Source: Fusobacterium sp.
Lineage (GTDB): Bacteria; Fusobacteriota; Fusobacteriia; Fusobacteriales; Fusobacteriaceae
Direction: 5' to 3'
DNA: 6,906 nucleotides
Assembly: GCA_020024855.1 (NCBI GenBank)
Contig: JAHHTB010000096.1
Span: forward strand, 1-6,906
Below, piece by piece: positions 1 through 6,134 of this stretch. Numbering within the stretch: the stretch's first letter is position 1; each line of letters opens with the position of its first letter. The position numbers and the translations under genes were made by a program. The notes under the pieces were generated by a model. That model searched no databases. It saw only the letters and a list, made by a program, of their open reading frames with translations, and was not told where the DNA came from.

Positions 1-96
1 AGTTATCAATTTATTTAATAAATTTTAAAGAGATTCAAATTTTTTTTAATAATAAAAAAGAGCTTTATAAATTGATAAAATTTAGTTATCAATTTA
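1..96. repeat. 13-bp direct repeat at left edge
   Basis: The 13-mer agttatcaattta occurs at 1-13 and again at 84-96, where its second copy forms most of the right arm of the hydG terminator. The first copy could be the right arm of a similar hairpin cut off by the window edge, or a chance match in AT-rich DNA. The rest of 14-59 is A/T runs with no gene visible. Confidence 0.3.
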
Positions 97-103
97 AAAG
101 CTC
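54..103 (-). terminator. Rho-independent terminator of hydG
   Basis: The arms 60-78 and 86-103 are complementary over about 18 bp with a single bulged base. They enclose a 7-nt loop (79-85). Read on the minus strand, the stem begins 8 nt after the hydG stop codon and is followed by a run of six T (54-59) in a T-rich tail. This is a standard intrinsic terminator. It implies that the hydG transcript ends here and does not continue into a downstream hyd gene. Confidence 0.85.
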
Positions 104-111
104 ATTTTGTA

Positions 112-1512
112 TTAGACTCTTAAATCTCTGATTCCGTTTTCGATCTCTTTTAAATATCCCTTGATTTTTTCTTTAAAATTTTCATTAGGCATATTTTCAA
201 GGGCTTTTAAAATAGTTTCATCTCCAAGTTTTCTTAAATTTTCATCAGCATAATCAAGAAGAAATTCTTTAAGTGTCATAAGAGCATTCGCTTCACACAT
301 AACATTAATTTTTCCACTTTTTGCAATTTCCATAAATCTATCTCCAGTACGTCCTTGTCTGTAACATGCAGTACAATAGCTAGGAATATATCCAGATTTG
401 ATAAGGCTTTCAAGCATTTGCATAGGAGAACGATTATCTCCAACTTCGAATTGTGCTGTGTTTTCAGCAGCTTCAGAATATCCACCAACTCCAGTACAAG
501 AACCACTACTTACTTGTGAAACTCCAAGAGAAATAATTTCATCTCTTAATTCAGCTTCTTCTCTTGTAGAAAGAATAAGTCCTGTGTAAGGAACAGCAAG
601 TCTTAAAACTGCTACAAGTTTTTTGAAATCATTATCAGATACAAGATAAGGATAATCCTTAAGAGTTACATTTTCAGCAGCTCTAAGTCTTGGAACAGAA
701 ATAGTATGAGGTCCAACTCCTGTAAGTCTTTCAAGAGCATCTGCATAAACTATCATAGCCACAGTTTCATATTTATAATCATATAAACCATAAAGAACTC
801 CAATACCTACATCATCGATTCCAGCTTCTCTTGCTCTAAACATAGCAGTTGTATGATAATCATAATTACTTTTTGGTCCGTTGATATGGAAATCTTCATA
901 AGTAGGTTTATGGAAACTTTCTTGGAATAAGATATATGTTCCTATTTCAGCATCTTTAAGTTTTTTATAATTTTCAACAGTTGTGGCTGCAATATTTACA
1001 TTTATTCTTCTAATATTTCCATTATTAAATTTTATAGAATAAATATCTTTTATACATTCAAGTACATAATCAATAGAGCAGTTTATAGGGTCTTCTCCAG
1101 CTTCAAGAGCGATTCTTTTGTGTCCAAGTTTTTCTAATGCTTTTACTTCTGCAATAAGTTCTTCTTTTGTAAGTTTTTTTCTACAAAGATTTTCATTTTG
1201 ATGTTTGTATCCACAATATTTACAATTATTAACACAATAATTACTTACATATAGTGGAGCAAACATAACAATTCTTTTACCATATATTTTTTCTTTTACA
1301 GTATGAGCTGCCTCAAACATTTTATTTAAAAGTTCTTCATCATCTATATTTAAAAGAGCAGCAGCTTCAGCAGGAGTAAGTCCTTCTGCTTTCTTAGATT
1401 TTTCTATTATTTTTCTTACTTCTTCTTTATCATTAGATATTTCTTTTGAGATTTCGAGGATTTTGTTTATTTTGTTTTCATTAAGAAAACTAATATCATA
1501 ACTTTTATCCAT
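112..1512 (-). CDS. hydG: [FeFe]-hydrogenase H-cluster maturase HydG (radical SAM tyrosine lyase)
   Basis: HydG is a cytoplasmic radical SAM enzyme. It cleaves tyrosine to p-cresol and dehydroglycine and converts the latter to CO and cyanide, supplying the Fe(CO)2CN synthon for the 2Fe subcluster of [FeFe] hydrogenase. Numbered from the start chosen here (466 aa), the CX3CX2C motif for the SAM-binding 4Fe-4S cluster is C93/C97/C100 (CVNNCKYC). The C-terminal CX2CX22C motif that binds the auxiliary cluster, and separates HydG from ThiH, is intact as C380/C383/C406. The segments GHKRIALEAGEDP and GVGPHTISVPR are also typical of HydG. An in-frame ATG at 1530 would add six residues, but it has no SD. 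The ATG at 1512 has GGAGG 11 nt upstream, so I prefer it. The gene has its own promoter and terminator, and the next gene upstream is divergent, so it appears monocistronic. hydE, hydF and hydA are not in the window. Confidence 0.95.
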   Translation of the reverse strand: MDKSYDISFLNENKINKILEISKEISNDKEEVRKIIEKSKKAEGLTPAEAAALLNIDDEELLNKMFEAAHTVKEKIYGKRIVMFAPLYVSNYCVNNCKYCGYKHQNENLCRKKLTKEELIAEVKALEKLGHKRIALEAGEDPINCSIDYVLECIKDIYSIKFNNGNIRRINVNIAATTVENYKKLKDAEIGTYILFQESFHKPTYEDFHINGPKSNYDYHTTAMFRAREAGIDDVGIGVLYGLYDYKYETVAMIVYADALERLTGVGPHTISVPRLRAAENVTLKDYPYLVSDNDFKKLVAVLRLAVPYTGLILSTREEAELRDEIISLGVSQVSSGSCTGVGGYSEAAENTAQFEVGDNRSPMQMLESLIKSGYIPSYCTACYRQGRTGDRFMEIAKSGKINVMCEANALMTLKEFLLDYADENLRKLGDETILKALENMPNENFKEKIKGYLKEIENGIRDLRV

Positions 1513-1523
1513 TTTTACTTTTG

Positions 1524-1528
1524 CCTCC
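1524..1528 (-). promoter_or_regulatory. SD site deciding the hydG start
   Basis: GGAGG on the minus strand lies 11 nt upstream of the ATG at 1512 and inside the first codons of the longer reading frame starting at 1530. No SD-like sequence precedes the 1530 ATG. The spacing is a little long, but mgtE in this window has GGAGG 10 nt from its start. This favours the shorter protein (MDKSYDIS...). Confidence 0.65.
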
Positions 1529-1551
1529 ATAGCTTAAAATTCAACATGAAT

Positions 1552-1560
1552 ATTATATCA
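1552..1560 (-). promoter_or_regulatory. hydG promoter, extended -10
   Basis: On the minus strand this reads TGATATAAT, a perfect TATAAT (1552-1557) preceded by the TGn extension (1558-1560). The best -35-like hexamer, TTGAAA at 1581-1586, is 23 nt away and too far, so the promoter would rely on the extended -10. Transcription would start near 1545, leaving a leader of about 30 nt before the ATG at 1512. Confidence 0.6.
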
Positions 1561-1635
1561 TAATTTTCTTTTAAAATATATTTCAAAAAAGAAATCTATA
1601 AAAAAATATTATTAATATAGTTAATTTATTTATAT

Positions 1636-1664
1636 TTTAAAAATAGAGGAAAATAAGGTATAAT
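1636..1664 (+). promoter_or_regulatory. Promoter of the POT transporter gene
   Basis: A perfect TATAAT at 1659-1664 is preceded, after a 17-nt spacer, by TTTAAA (1636-1641), which matches 4 of 6 bases of the -35 consensus. The predicted start near 1671 gives a leader of about 25 nt carrying the SD AGGAGGT at 1683-1689. With the hydG promoter it makes this a divergent promoter region. I see no clear operator palindrome between them. Confidence 0.55.
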
Positions 1665-1694
1665 AAAAAGTATTAATTTTTTAGGAGGTTTAAA

Positions 1695-3059
1695 ATGTAT
1701 AAAAATTTATCAATAACAAAAGAGAGGTATCCCAAGTCTTTTTGGCTTATGTGTCTAACAATTGTGTGGGAAAGATTTGCTTACCATGGAATTTCAACTC
1801 TCCTTGTTCTTTACTTTACAGCACAAATTATAAAAGGTGGAATAGGACTTTCAATAAAAGAGGCAACAACTTTATATGGAACTTTTGTAGGAATACTACA
1901 CTTAACACCACTTATTGGTGGTTGGTTAGCAGATTCTTATTTAGGTCAACAAAAATCAGTAATACTTGGAGGAATATTTGTAGCTTTAGGAGATATAATT
2001 TTATTTTATAGTCCAATTAAAGAGATTTTATATTTAGGGCTTATTTGTATAATTATAGGAAATGGATTTTTTAAAGCAAGTGGAAGTAGTTTAGTAGGAA
2101 ATATATTTTCAAATGAAGAGCCAAATAAAAAAGAGGTAGCATATAGTATATTTTATATGTTTATAAATTTAGGTTCTTTCCTTGCACCTTTTACAGCAGG
2201 AATTGTATCAGATAAAATTTTTGCTGTAAGAGATGCAACAGGAGTAGTACTTCATTTTGGGTATAGAGAGATGTTTCTTATAGCGGGATTAATAGCAGTT
2301 ATAGGAACAGTCTTTTTTATTTTTACAGCTCCAAAATATCTTGGTGAGATTGGAAAAAAACCATTTAAAAAAGCAGTTGACCAAGAAAAAACGAATATTT
2401 TAACTTATAAATTTTCTCAAGAAGAAAAGAAAAAAATGTGGGCAATGGGAATAACAGCAATTTTTGTTATTTTATTCTGGACAAGTTTTTACCAATCATT
2501 TAGTTCAATAACTCTTTATGCAAGAGATCATGTAAATAGAAATTTAGGTGGATTTTTAGTTCCTGTACCATGGTTTGCAGCTCTTAATGCAATTCTTGGA
2601 ATAATCCTTGCTCCTGTTTTAGCAGAAATATGGAAAAAACTTGGTAGAAAAGGATTTTCTACCCCAGTAAAAATGGCAACAGGAATATTTTCAATGGGAA
2701 CAGCCTTTGCCTTTATGACTATTTCAGTTATTTCTACAAGTGGAACTACAAATGGAGTAAAAGCAAATATGATGTTTATAGTTTTTGCTTATCTTTTTAA
2801 TACAATTTCAGAACTTTGTATAGCTCCAATAGGAATTGCGATGTTTAATAGATTAGCTCCAAAAAGATTTTCAACTTTCTTTATGGGAATGTGGTATATG
2901 ACAATGTTTGTAGCAAGTTTTATTTCTGGAAAAATTGCAGGATTTACTCAAAATATTGGATTTTTAGCAATTTTTGCTTCTCTTTCTATAGTATTATTTA
3001 CTATGGGAATTATACTATTTAGCATAAGAAAATATCTTAATAATCTTATGATGTCTTAG
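1695..3059 (+). CDS. POT/PTR2-family peptide transporter, atypical
   Basis: This is an integral inner-membrane protein of the proton-dependent oligopeptide transporter family (major facilitator superfamily), 454 aa. Such proteins import di- and tripeptides with protons. Family marks seen: WERFAYHG (25-32, TM1), GGWLADSYLG (75-84), GNGFFKASGSSLVGN (122-136) with the TM4 lysine K127, the PTR2 signature FYMFINLGSFLAP (153-165), FWTSFYQ (261-267), and ISELCIAP (371-378) with the conserved TM10 glutamate E373. Three points are odd. The first glutamate of the ExxER motif is I23. The acidic residue normally just before the TM7 glutamine is Y266. TM6 is joined to TM7 by only a charged loop of about 35 residues (213-248), so the two extra helices HA-HB usual in bacterial POTs are missing and about 12 TM helices remain. 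The start is fixed by AGGAGGT 5 nt upstream. It appears to be transcribed alone. The substrate is uncertain: peptides by family, though the changes allow something else. Confidence 0.88.
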   Translation: MYKNLSITKERYPKSFWLMCLTIVWERFAYHGISTLLVLYFTAQIIKGGIGLSIKEATTLYGTFVGILHLTPLIGGWLADSYLGQQKSVILGGIFVALGDIILFYSPIKEILYLGLICIIIGNGFFKASGSSLVGNIFSNEEPNKKEVAYSIFYMFINLGSFLAPFTAGIVSDKIFAVRDATGVVLHFGYREMFLIAGLIAVIGTVFFIFTAPKYLGEIGKKPFKKAVDQEKTNILTYKFSQEEKKKMWAMGITAIFVILFWTSFYQSFSSITLYARDHVNRNLGGFLVPVPWFAALNAILGIILAPVLAEIWKKLGRKGFSTPVKMATGIFSMGTAFAFMTISVISTSGTTNGVKANMMFIVFAYLFNTISELCIAPIGIAMFNRLAPKRFSTFFMGMWYMTMFVASFISGKIAGFTQNIGFLAIFASLSIVLFTMGIILFSIRKYLNNLMMS

Positions 3060-3084
3060 TAAAATATACCATTAAAAAGATAGA

Positions 3085-3115
3085 GTAATATATTTAGATA
3101 AATAAAAAATATTAC
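3085..3115 (+). other. AT-rich hairpin after the POT gene
   Basis: The arms gtaatatattta (3085-3096) and taaata...tattac (3099-3104 and 3110-3115) pair over 12 bp, with a 2-nt loop and a 5-nt bulge. It lies 25 nt after the POT stop codon. No T run follows on the plus strand, so it is not a canonical terminator. It might be a weak terminator or an RNA 3' end. Nothing else gene-like is seen in 3060-3206 apart from the downstream promoter. Confidence 0.25.
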
Positions 3116-3132
3116 ACTAAAAACATTTATAA

Positions 3133-3141
3133 TGATATAAT
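3133..3141 (+). promoter_or_regulatory. ctlX promoter, extended -10
   Basis: TGATATAAT is identical to the extended -10 of hydG. A second TATAAT lies just upstream at 3128-3133. No good -35 hexamer is found at 16-18 nt. The start would be near 3148, giving a leader of about 60 nt that ends in the SD AAGGAG (3194-3199), 7 nt before the ATG at 3207. This promoter probably drives both ctlX and the EIIB gene. Confidence 0.55.
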
Positions 3142-3206
3142 AAAAAAGGAAAGACTTTGTTACAGAGTAAGTTTTAAAAATAAAAATATTTTCAAGGAGT
3201 TAAACT

Positions 3207-4118
3207 ATGAGTAATCAAGTTACAAATAATATTGTAATGGTAAGACCTGCAAGATTTTATTTTAATTATGAAACAGCTGTTAATAATCATTATCAAAATT
3301 TTGATGATGAAAATATAGAATTAATTAATGAAAGAGCAGTAAATGAGTTTGATTTATTTGCTAAAAAAATATCTGAGAAGGGTGTTAAAGTAAATATTAT
3401 TCAGGATACATATGAACCATCAACACCAGATAGTATATTTCCAAATAATTGGTTTAGTTCACATGCTGAGGGAGTTTTATTTTTTTATCCTATGTTTGCA
3501 AATAATAGAAGAGAAGAACTAAAAAAATTTAGAGAAAAATTATATGATATAATAAATAAAGAAAGTTTAAATATTATAGATTATAGTCTTAAAGTGAACG
3601 ATAATACTTTTTTAGAGGGAACAGGAAGTATTGTTTTAGATAGAAAAAATAAAAAGGCTTATTGCTCTTTATCTCAACGTTCAGATGAAAAGCTTTTTAA
3701 AATATTTTGTAAAGAAATAGGATATAAACCTATTATATTTTCATCTTTTCAAGATGGAAAACAAATTTATCATACAAATGTTATGATGAGTATAGGTGAA
3801 AATAGAGCAATTGTGTGTTTAGAATGTATTCCTGAAAAAGAAGAAAGAGAAAAATTGAGAAAAGAATTAGAAGAGAGTGGGAAAGAAATTATAGAAATTT
3901 CTTTAGAGCAAGTTAAAAAATTCTTAGGAAATACATTAGAACTTATTGGAAAAAATGAAAAAAGATTTATCGTTATGTCTAAAACAGCATATGATTCTCT
4001 AAATGAAGAACAAAAAGAAAGAATTTTAAAAGATACAGAGATAGTATATTCTGATATTCAAACAATAGAGTTTTATGGTGGCGGATCTGCTAGATGCATG
4101 ATAGGTGAAATTTTTTAA
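3207..4118 (+). CDS. ctlX: Citrulline hydrolase, CtlX-like (arginine deiminase-related)
   Basis: This 303-aa soluble protein belongs to the guanidino-group-modifying (amidinotransferase/deiminase) superfamily, in the branch annotated as arginine deiminase-related or citrulline utilization hydrolase CtlX. Proteins of this branch are credited with hydrolysing citrulline to ornithine, CO2 and ammonia. The N-terminal MVRPARFYFNYETAVNNHYQ is the family hallmark. It is followed by TPDSIFPNNW (D75), FLEGTGSI (E137, in the place of the deiminase EGGD motif), YHTNVMM (H189, in the place of HLDT) and the C-terminal GGGSARCM with the likely nucleophile C297. H189 and C297 with an acidic partner would form the catalytic set. 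The length is about normal for the family, and the SD AAGGAG fixes the start. The EIIB gene follows after 46 nt with no terminator, so the two are probably cotranscribed. No arginine deiminase, ornithine transcarbamylase or carbamate kinase is nearby. Family membership is firm. The exact substrate (citrulline rather than arginine or a methylarginine) is inferred. Confidence 0.82.
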   Translation: MSNQVTNNIVMVRPARFYFNYETAVNNHYQNFDDENIELINERAVNEFDLFAKKISEKGVKVNIIQDTYEPSTPDSIFPNNWFSSHAEGVLFFYPMFANNRREELKKFREKLYDIINKESLNIIDYSLKVNDNTFLEGTGSIVLDRKNKKAYCSLSQRSDEKLFKIFCKEIGYKPIIFSSFQDGKQIYHTNVMMSIGENRAIVCLECIPEKEEREKLRKELEESGKEIIEISLEQVKKFLGNTLELIGKNEKRFIVMSKTAYDSLNEEQKERILKDTEIVYSDIQTIEFYGGGSARCMIGEIF

Positions 4119-4151
4119 TTTTTTAAAAATTTAGATGAATTGTATTATTTT

Positions 4152-4158
4152 AAGGAGG
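4152..4158 (+). promoter_or_regulatory. SD site deciding the EIIB start
   Basis: AAGGAGG lies 6 nt before the ATG at 4165. The in-frame ATG at 4135, which would add ten residues, has no SD and sits only 16 nt after the ctlX stop. The 4165 start is clearly favoured. Confidence 0.8.
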
Positions 4159-4164
4159 AAAAAT

Positions 4165-4533
4165 ATGAAAAATACTGAGAAGAGAGGGAGATTTTCAGAG
4201 TTGTTAAAAATTTTTATTGATAAGTTTCGTGGGAAAGAGACACCTAAAAAAATAGATACAAGTAAGATGTCAGAGGAATGTTTTTGTAACTTAGTTCTTG
4301 TTGAACTGGGGGGAATTGAAAATCTTTTAGTAATAGATTCATGTATAACAAGGCTTAGAGTAGAAGTAAAAGATATTTCAAAAATAAATTCAGAAAAACT
4401 TCAAACATTAGGTTCGGAAGAAATTATTAAAGTTGGAGAAAATAGATTACAAATAATTTTTGGAGAAAAAGCAGCAGTATTAGAAAAACATTATAATAAA
4501 CTAAAAAAAGAAATAGAAGAAAAGCTTAATTAA
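4165..4533 (+). CDS. Free-standing PTS EIIB domain protein (glucose family)
   Basis: This small soluble protein (122 aa) consists almost entirely of one phosphotransferase-system EIIB domain of the glucose/N-acetylglucosamine/sucrose family. The domain spans about residues 41-107: VELGGIENLL (46-55), the phosphorylation site DSCITRLRV with the acceptor cysteine C60, LGSEEIIKVGENRLQIIFG (82-100), then a lysine/glutamate-rich helical tail. In this family EIIB is normally fused to its sugar-transporting EIIC. Here no EIIC, EIIA or sugar gene is present. Residues 10-28 (FSELLKIFIDKFRGKETPK) resemble the end of EIIC and the KFxxKTPGRE-like linker of EIIC-EIIB proteins, suggesting descent from a truncated fusion. 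The gene follows ctlX by 46 nt and ends at a strong terminator. Because C60 and the CxTRLR context are kept, phosphotransfer is plausible, either to an unlinked EIIC or in a regulatory role. The partner is unknown. Confidence 0.85.
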   Translation: MKNTEKRGRFSELLKIFIDKFRGKETPKKIDTSKMSEECFCNLVLVELGGIENLLVIDSCITRLRVEVKDISKINSEKLQTLGSEEIIKVGENRLQIIFGEKAAVLEKHYNKLKKEIEEKLN

Positions 4534-4540
4534 AAAGGTA

Positions 4541-4585
4541 AAATCCCTATATATGTAGATAAATCTAGATATAGGGATTTTTATT
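4541..4585. terminator. Bidirectional terminator between EIIB and mgtE
   Basis: A perfect 12-bp stem (4541-4552 with 4569-4580, AAATCCCTATAT/ATATAGGGATTT) encloses a loop with a small inner stem (4556-4560 with 4563-4567). On the plus strand it runs into TTTTTATTTT, ending the ctlX-EIIB transcript. On the minus strand the stem is followed after a few bases by TTTTT (4532-4536), so it also ends mgtE, whose stop codon at 4586-4588 touches the plus-strand T tract. Confidence 0.9.
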
Positions 4586-5923
4586 TTAAGAAATATGAAG
4601 AAGAGTAGTTGCTAAAGTGAAATATATGACAAGAGCACAAGCATCAACTATCGTTGTAATAAGAGGACTAGCCATTATAGCAGGGTCAAGTTTTAATTTT
4701 TTAGCAGCTACAGGTAGAATTCCACCAACAACTTTTGCAATAATAACAGTAATAAAAAGACTTGCACAAACAACAAAAGTCATAGTGAATCCTATTTTAT
4801 CAAAATAAAAAATTCTTAAAAAATTTACAAAAGCTAGAGTAAATCCTACAACGATACTCACTCTAAATTCTTTCCATAAAATTTTTAATATATCATTAGT
4901 TTTAATTTCTCCCAAAGCAAGACCACGAATAATAAGAGTCGATGATTGAGATCCAGCATTTCCACCAGTATCCATAAGCATAGGGATAAATGCAGCAAGA
5001 ATAACGACAGATTGAAGTGTATCCTCATAACGTCTTATTATAGTACCTGTGGCAGTAGCCGAAATCATAAGGATAAGTAACCATAGTATTCTATGTTTAG
5101 CTAGGGAAAATATAGAGTCTTTTAGATATTCTTTATCAGAAGGTTCCATAGCAGCCATCTTTTGAAAATCTTCAGTATTTTCTTGATCAATGACATCAAC
5201 TATGTCATCTATTGTGATAATACCAACCAATCTATTTTCTTTATCAACAACAGGCATTGTAGAAAGATCATAATGTCTAAAAAGATTAGCAACAATTTCA
5301 CGGTCTGTATCAACTTGAATTTTTTTTATATTATAAGTCATAATATTTTTTATAAGAGTATCTTCTTCGTTTATAATTAATTCTCTTATAGGAATGGTTC
5401 CTTGAAGTTTTCTTTCTTTATCAATGACAAAACAATCATTGATTGTTTCATTTTTTATTCCTTTTTTTCTTATTTTTTTTAAAGCTTCTTTAATATTCAT
5501 ATCATTTTTTAGAGAAACATATTCAACGGTCATAACACTTCCAGCACTATCTTCAGGATATTTTAAAAATTGATTAATCAATTTTCTATTTTCACTGGAA
5601 GTATTTTTTAAAATTTTTGCAACAACTCCTGCTGGCATTTCTTCTATAAGATCTACAGTATCATCAAGGAACATAGCATCAATAATCCTTGTTAACTCTT
5701 CATCACTACTAGCCTCAATAATTTCTTGTTGTTTCTCTAAAGAAAGATAGGAAAAAACCTCACTTGCTGTATCTTTTGAAAGAATTCTAAAAGCTTTTAT
5801 AGTATTCTCCTTTGAAAGAACTTCTAAAGTAGAAGCAATATCTATCTGATTAAGAAGTTTAAGTTTATTTTTAACTTCTAAAAGCAGATTTTTTTCAAGT
5901 GCATATGATATATCACAAATCAT
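4586..5923 (-). CDS. mgtE: Magnesium transporter MgtE
   Basis: MgtE is a homodimeric inner-membrane Mg2+ channel that its cytoplasmic domains close when cytosolic Mg2+ is high. This 445-aa protein has the full family layout. An acidic helical N domain covers about 20-125, including DDTVDLIEEMP (87-97). PEDSAGSVMT (123-132) leads into two CBS domains (about 133-190 and 196-250, with MPVVDKENRLVGIITIDDIVDVI in the second). A connecting helix is followed by a five-helix membrane part from about 278. The signature MDTGGNAGSQSST (317-329) and DPAIMASP (413-420) are intact. D427 in ITTIVDA matches the pore aspartate that binds Mg2+ in characterised MgtE. The length is typical. The start is supported by AGGAGGTG at 5932-5939, 8 nt upstream. 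It is transcribed alone, convergent with the EIIB gene and divergent from the radical SAM gene. The leader is too short for an M-box Mg2+ riboswitch, so gating by the N and CBS domains is the likely control. Confidence 0.96.
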   Translation of the reverse strand: MICDISYALEKNLLLEVKNKLKLLNQIDIASTLEVLSKENTIKAFRILSKDTASEVFSYLSLEKQQEIIEASSDEELTRIIDAMFLDDTVDLIEEMPAGVVAKILKNTSSENRKLINQFLKYPEDSAGSVMTVEYVSLKNDMNIKEALKKIRKKGIKNETINDCFVIDKERKLQGTIPIRELIINEEDTLIKNIMTYNIKKIQVDTDREIVANLFRHYDLSTMPVVDKENRLVGIITIDDIVDVIDQENTEDFQKMAAMEPSDKEYLKDSIFSLAKHRILWLLILMISATATGTIIRRYEDTLQSVVILAAFIPMLMDTGGNAGSQSSTLIIRGLALGEIKTNDILKILWKEFRVSIVVGFTLAFVNFLRIFYFDKIGFTMTFVVCASLFITVIIAKVVGGILPVAAKKLKLDPAIMASPLITTIVDACALVIYFTLATTLLHIS

Positions 5924-5959
5924 AATATATACACCTCCTGTTTACACATTTTCATATAA

Positions 5960-5989
5960 ATATTAGCACTAAATGGATATAAAAATCAA
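5960..5989 (-). promoter_or_regulatory. Probable mgtE promoter
   Basis: On the minus strand, TTGATT (5984-5989) and TAATAT (5960-5965) are separated by 18 nt. The -10 is preceded by TGC, giving an extended -10 form. Each hexamer matches 4 of 6 consensus bases. The start would be near 5953, giving a leader of about 30 nt. The DNA is very AT-rich, so chance matches are possible. Confidence 0.4.
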
Positions 5990-6058
5990 ATATAAAATTT
6001 TTAGACAAAAAATTTTAAAAAATTATAAAATTGTATTAATACAAAAAGATAAAAAAAA

Positions 6059-6092
6059 TTGAAAATATTATACAGAAAGGTATAATTATAAT
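6059..6092 (+). promoter_or_regulatory. Promoter of the radical SAM gene
   Basis: TTGAAA (6059-6064, 5 of 6 consensus) and a perfect TATAAT (6081-6086) are separated by 16 nt. A second TATAAT follows directly at 6087-6092. This is the best -35/-10 pair in the window. The start would be near 6093, with a leader of about 42 nt. Confidence 0.65.
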
Positions 6093-6110
6093 TAAAGAAA
6101 AATTAAAATA

Positions 6111-6134
6111 GAGTTATAAACTCAAGGAGGAGTT
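6111..6134 (+). promoter_or_regulatory. Overlapping small hairpins around the radical SAM SD
   Basis: GAGTT (6111-6115) pairs with AACTC (6119-6123) over a 3-nt loop, just before the SD AAGGAGG (6124-6130). The same AACTC can instead pair with GAGTT at 6130-6134, closing a hairpin over most of the SD up to the start codon. The two pairings exclude each other. Each is only 5 bp, so a regulatory role is speculative. Confidence 0.25.

Noticed and set aside
276..589. Open frames inside hydG on either strand
   Set aside because: They overlap a firmly identified gene, show no family motif, and follow from the low stop density in other frames of hydG.
1742..2011. Second reading frame inside the POT gene
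   Set aside because: It is a +2-frame shadow of the transporter with no SD and an unconvincing composition rich in N, R, W and F.
3545..3553. TGATATAAT inside ctlX as an internal promoter
   Set aside because: There is no -35, and nothing downstream needs it. Such matches are expected by chance in DNA this AT-rich.
4112..4132. AT-only inverted repeat at the end of ctlX as a terminator
   Set aside because: The stem is made only of A-T pairs, overlaps the stop codon and lacks a proper loop and tail. The downstream EIIB gene has no clear promoter, so read-through is more likely.
4135..4164. Longer EIIB start at 4135
   Set aside because: No SD precedes it, while a perfect AAGGAGG stands 6 nt before the ATG at 4165. 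The added residues have no domain similarity.
4617..5380. Plus-strand frames within mgtE
   Set aside because: Antisense shadows of mgtE; no SD and no recognisable domain.
5924..6134. Possible M-box Mg2+ riboswitch or other leader RNA for mgtE
   Set aside because: The region is almost pure A/T, has none of the GC-containing helices of an M-box (about 170 nt), and the predicted leader is only about 30 nt.
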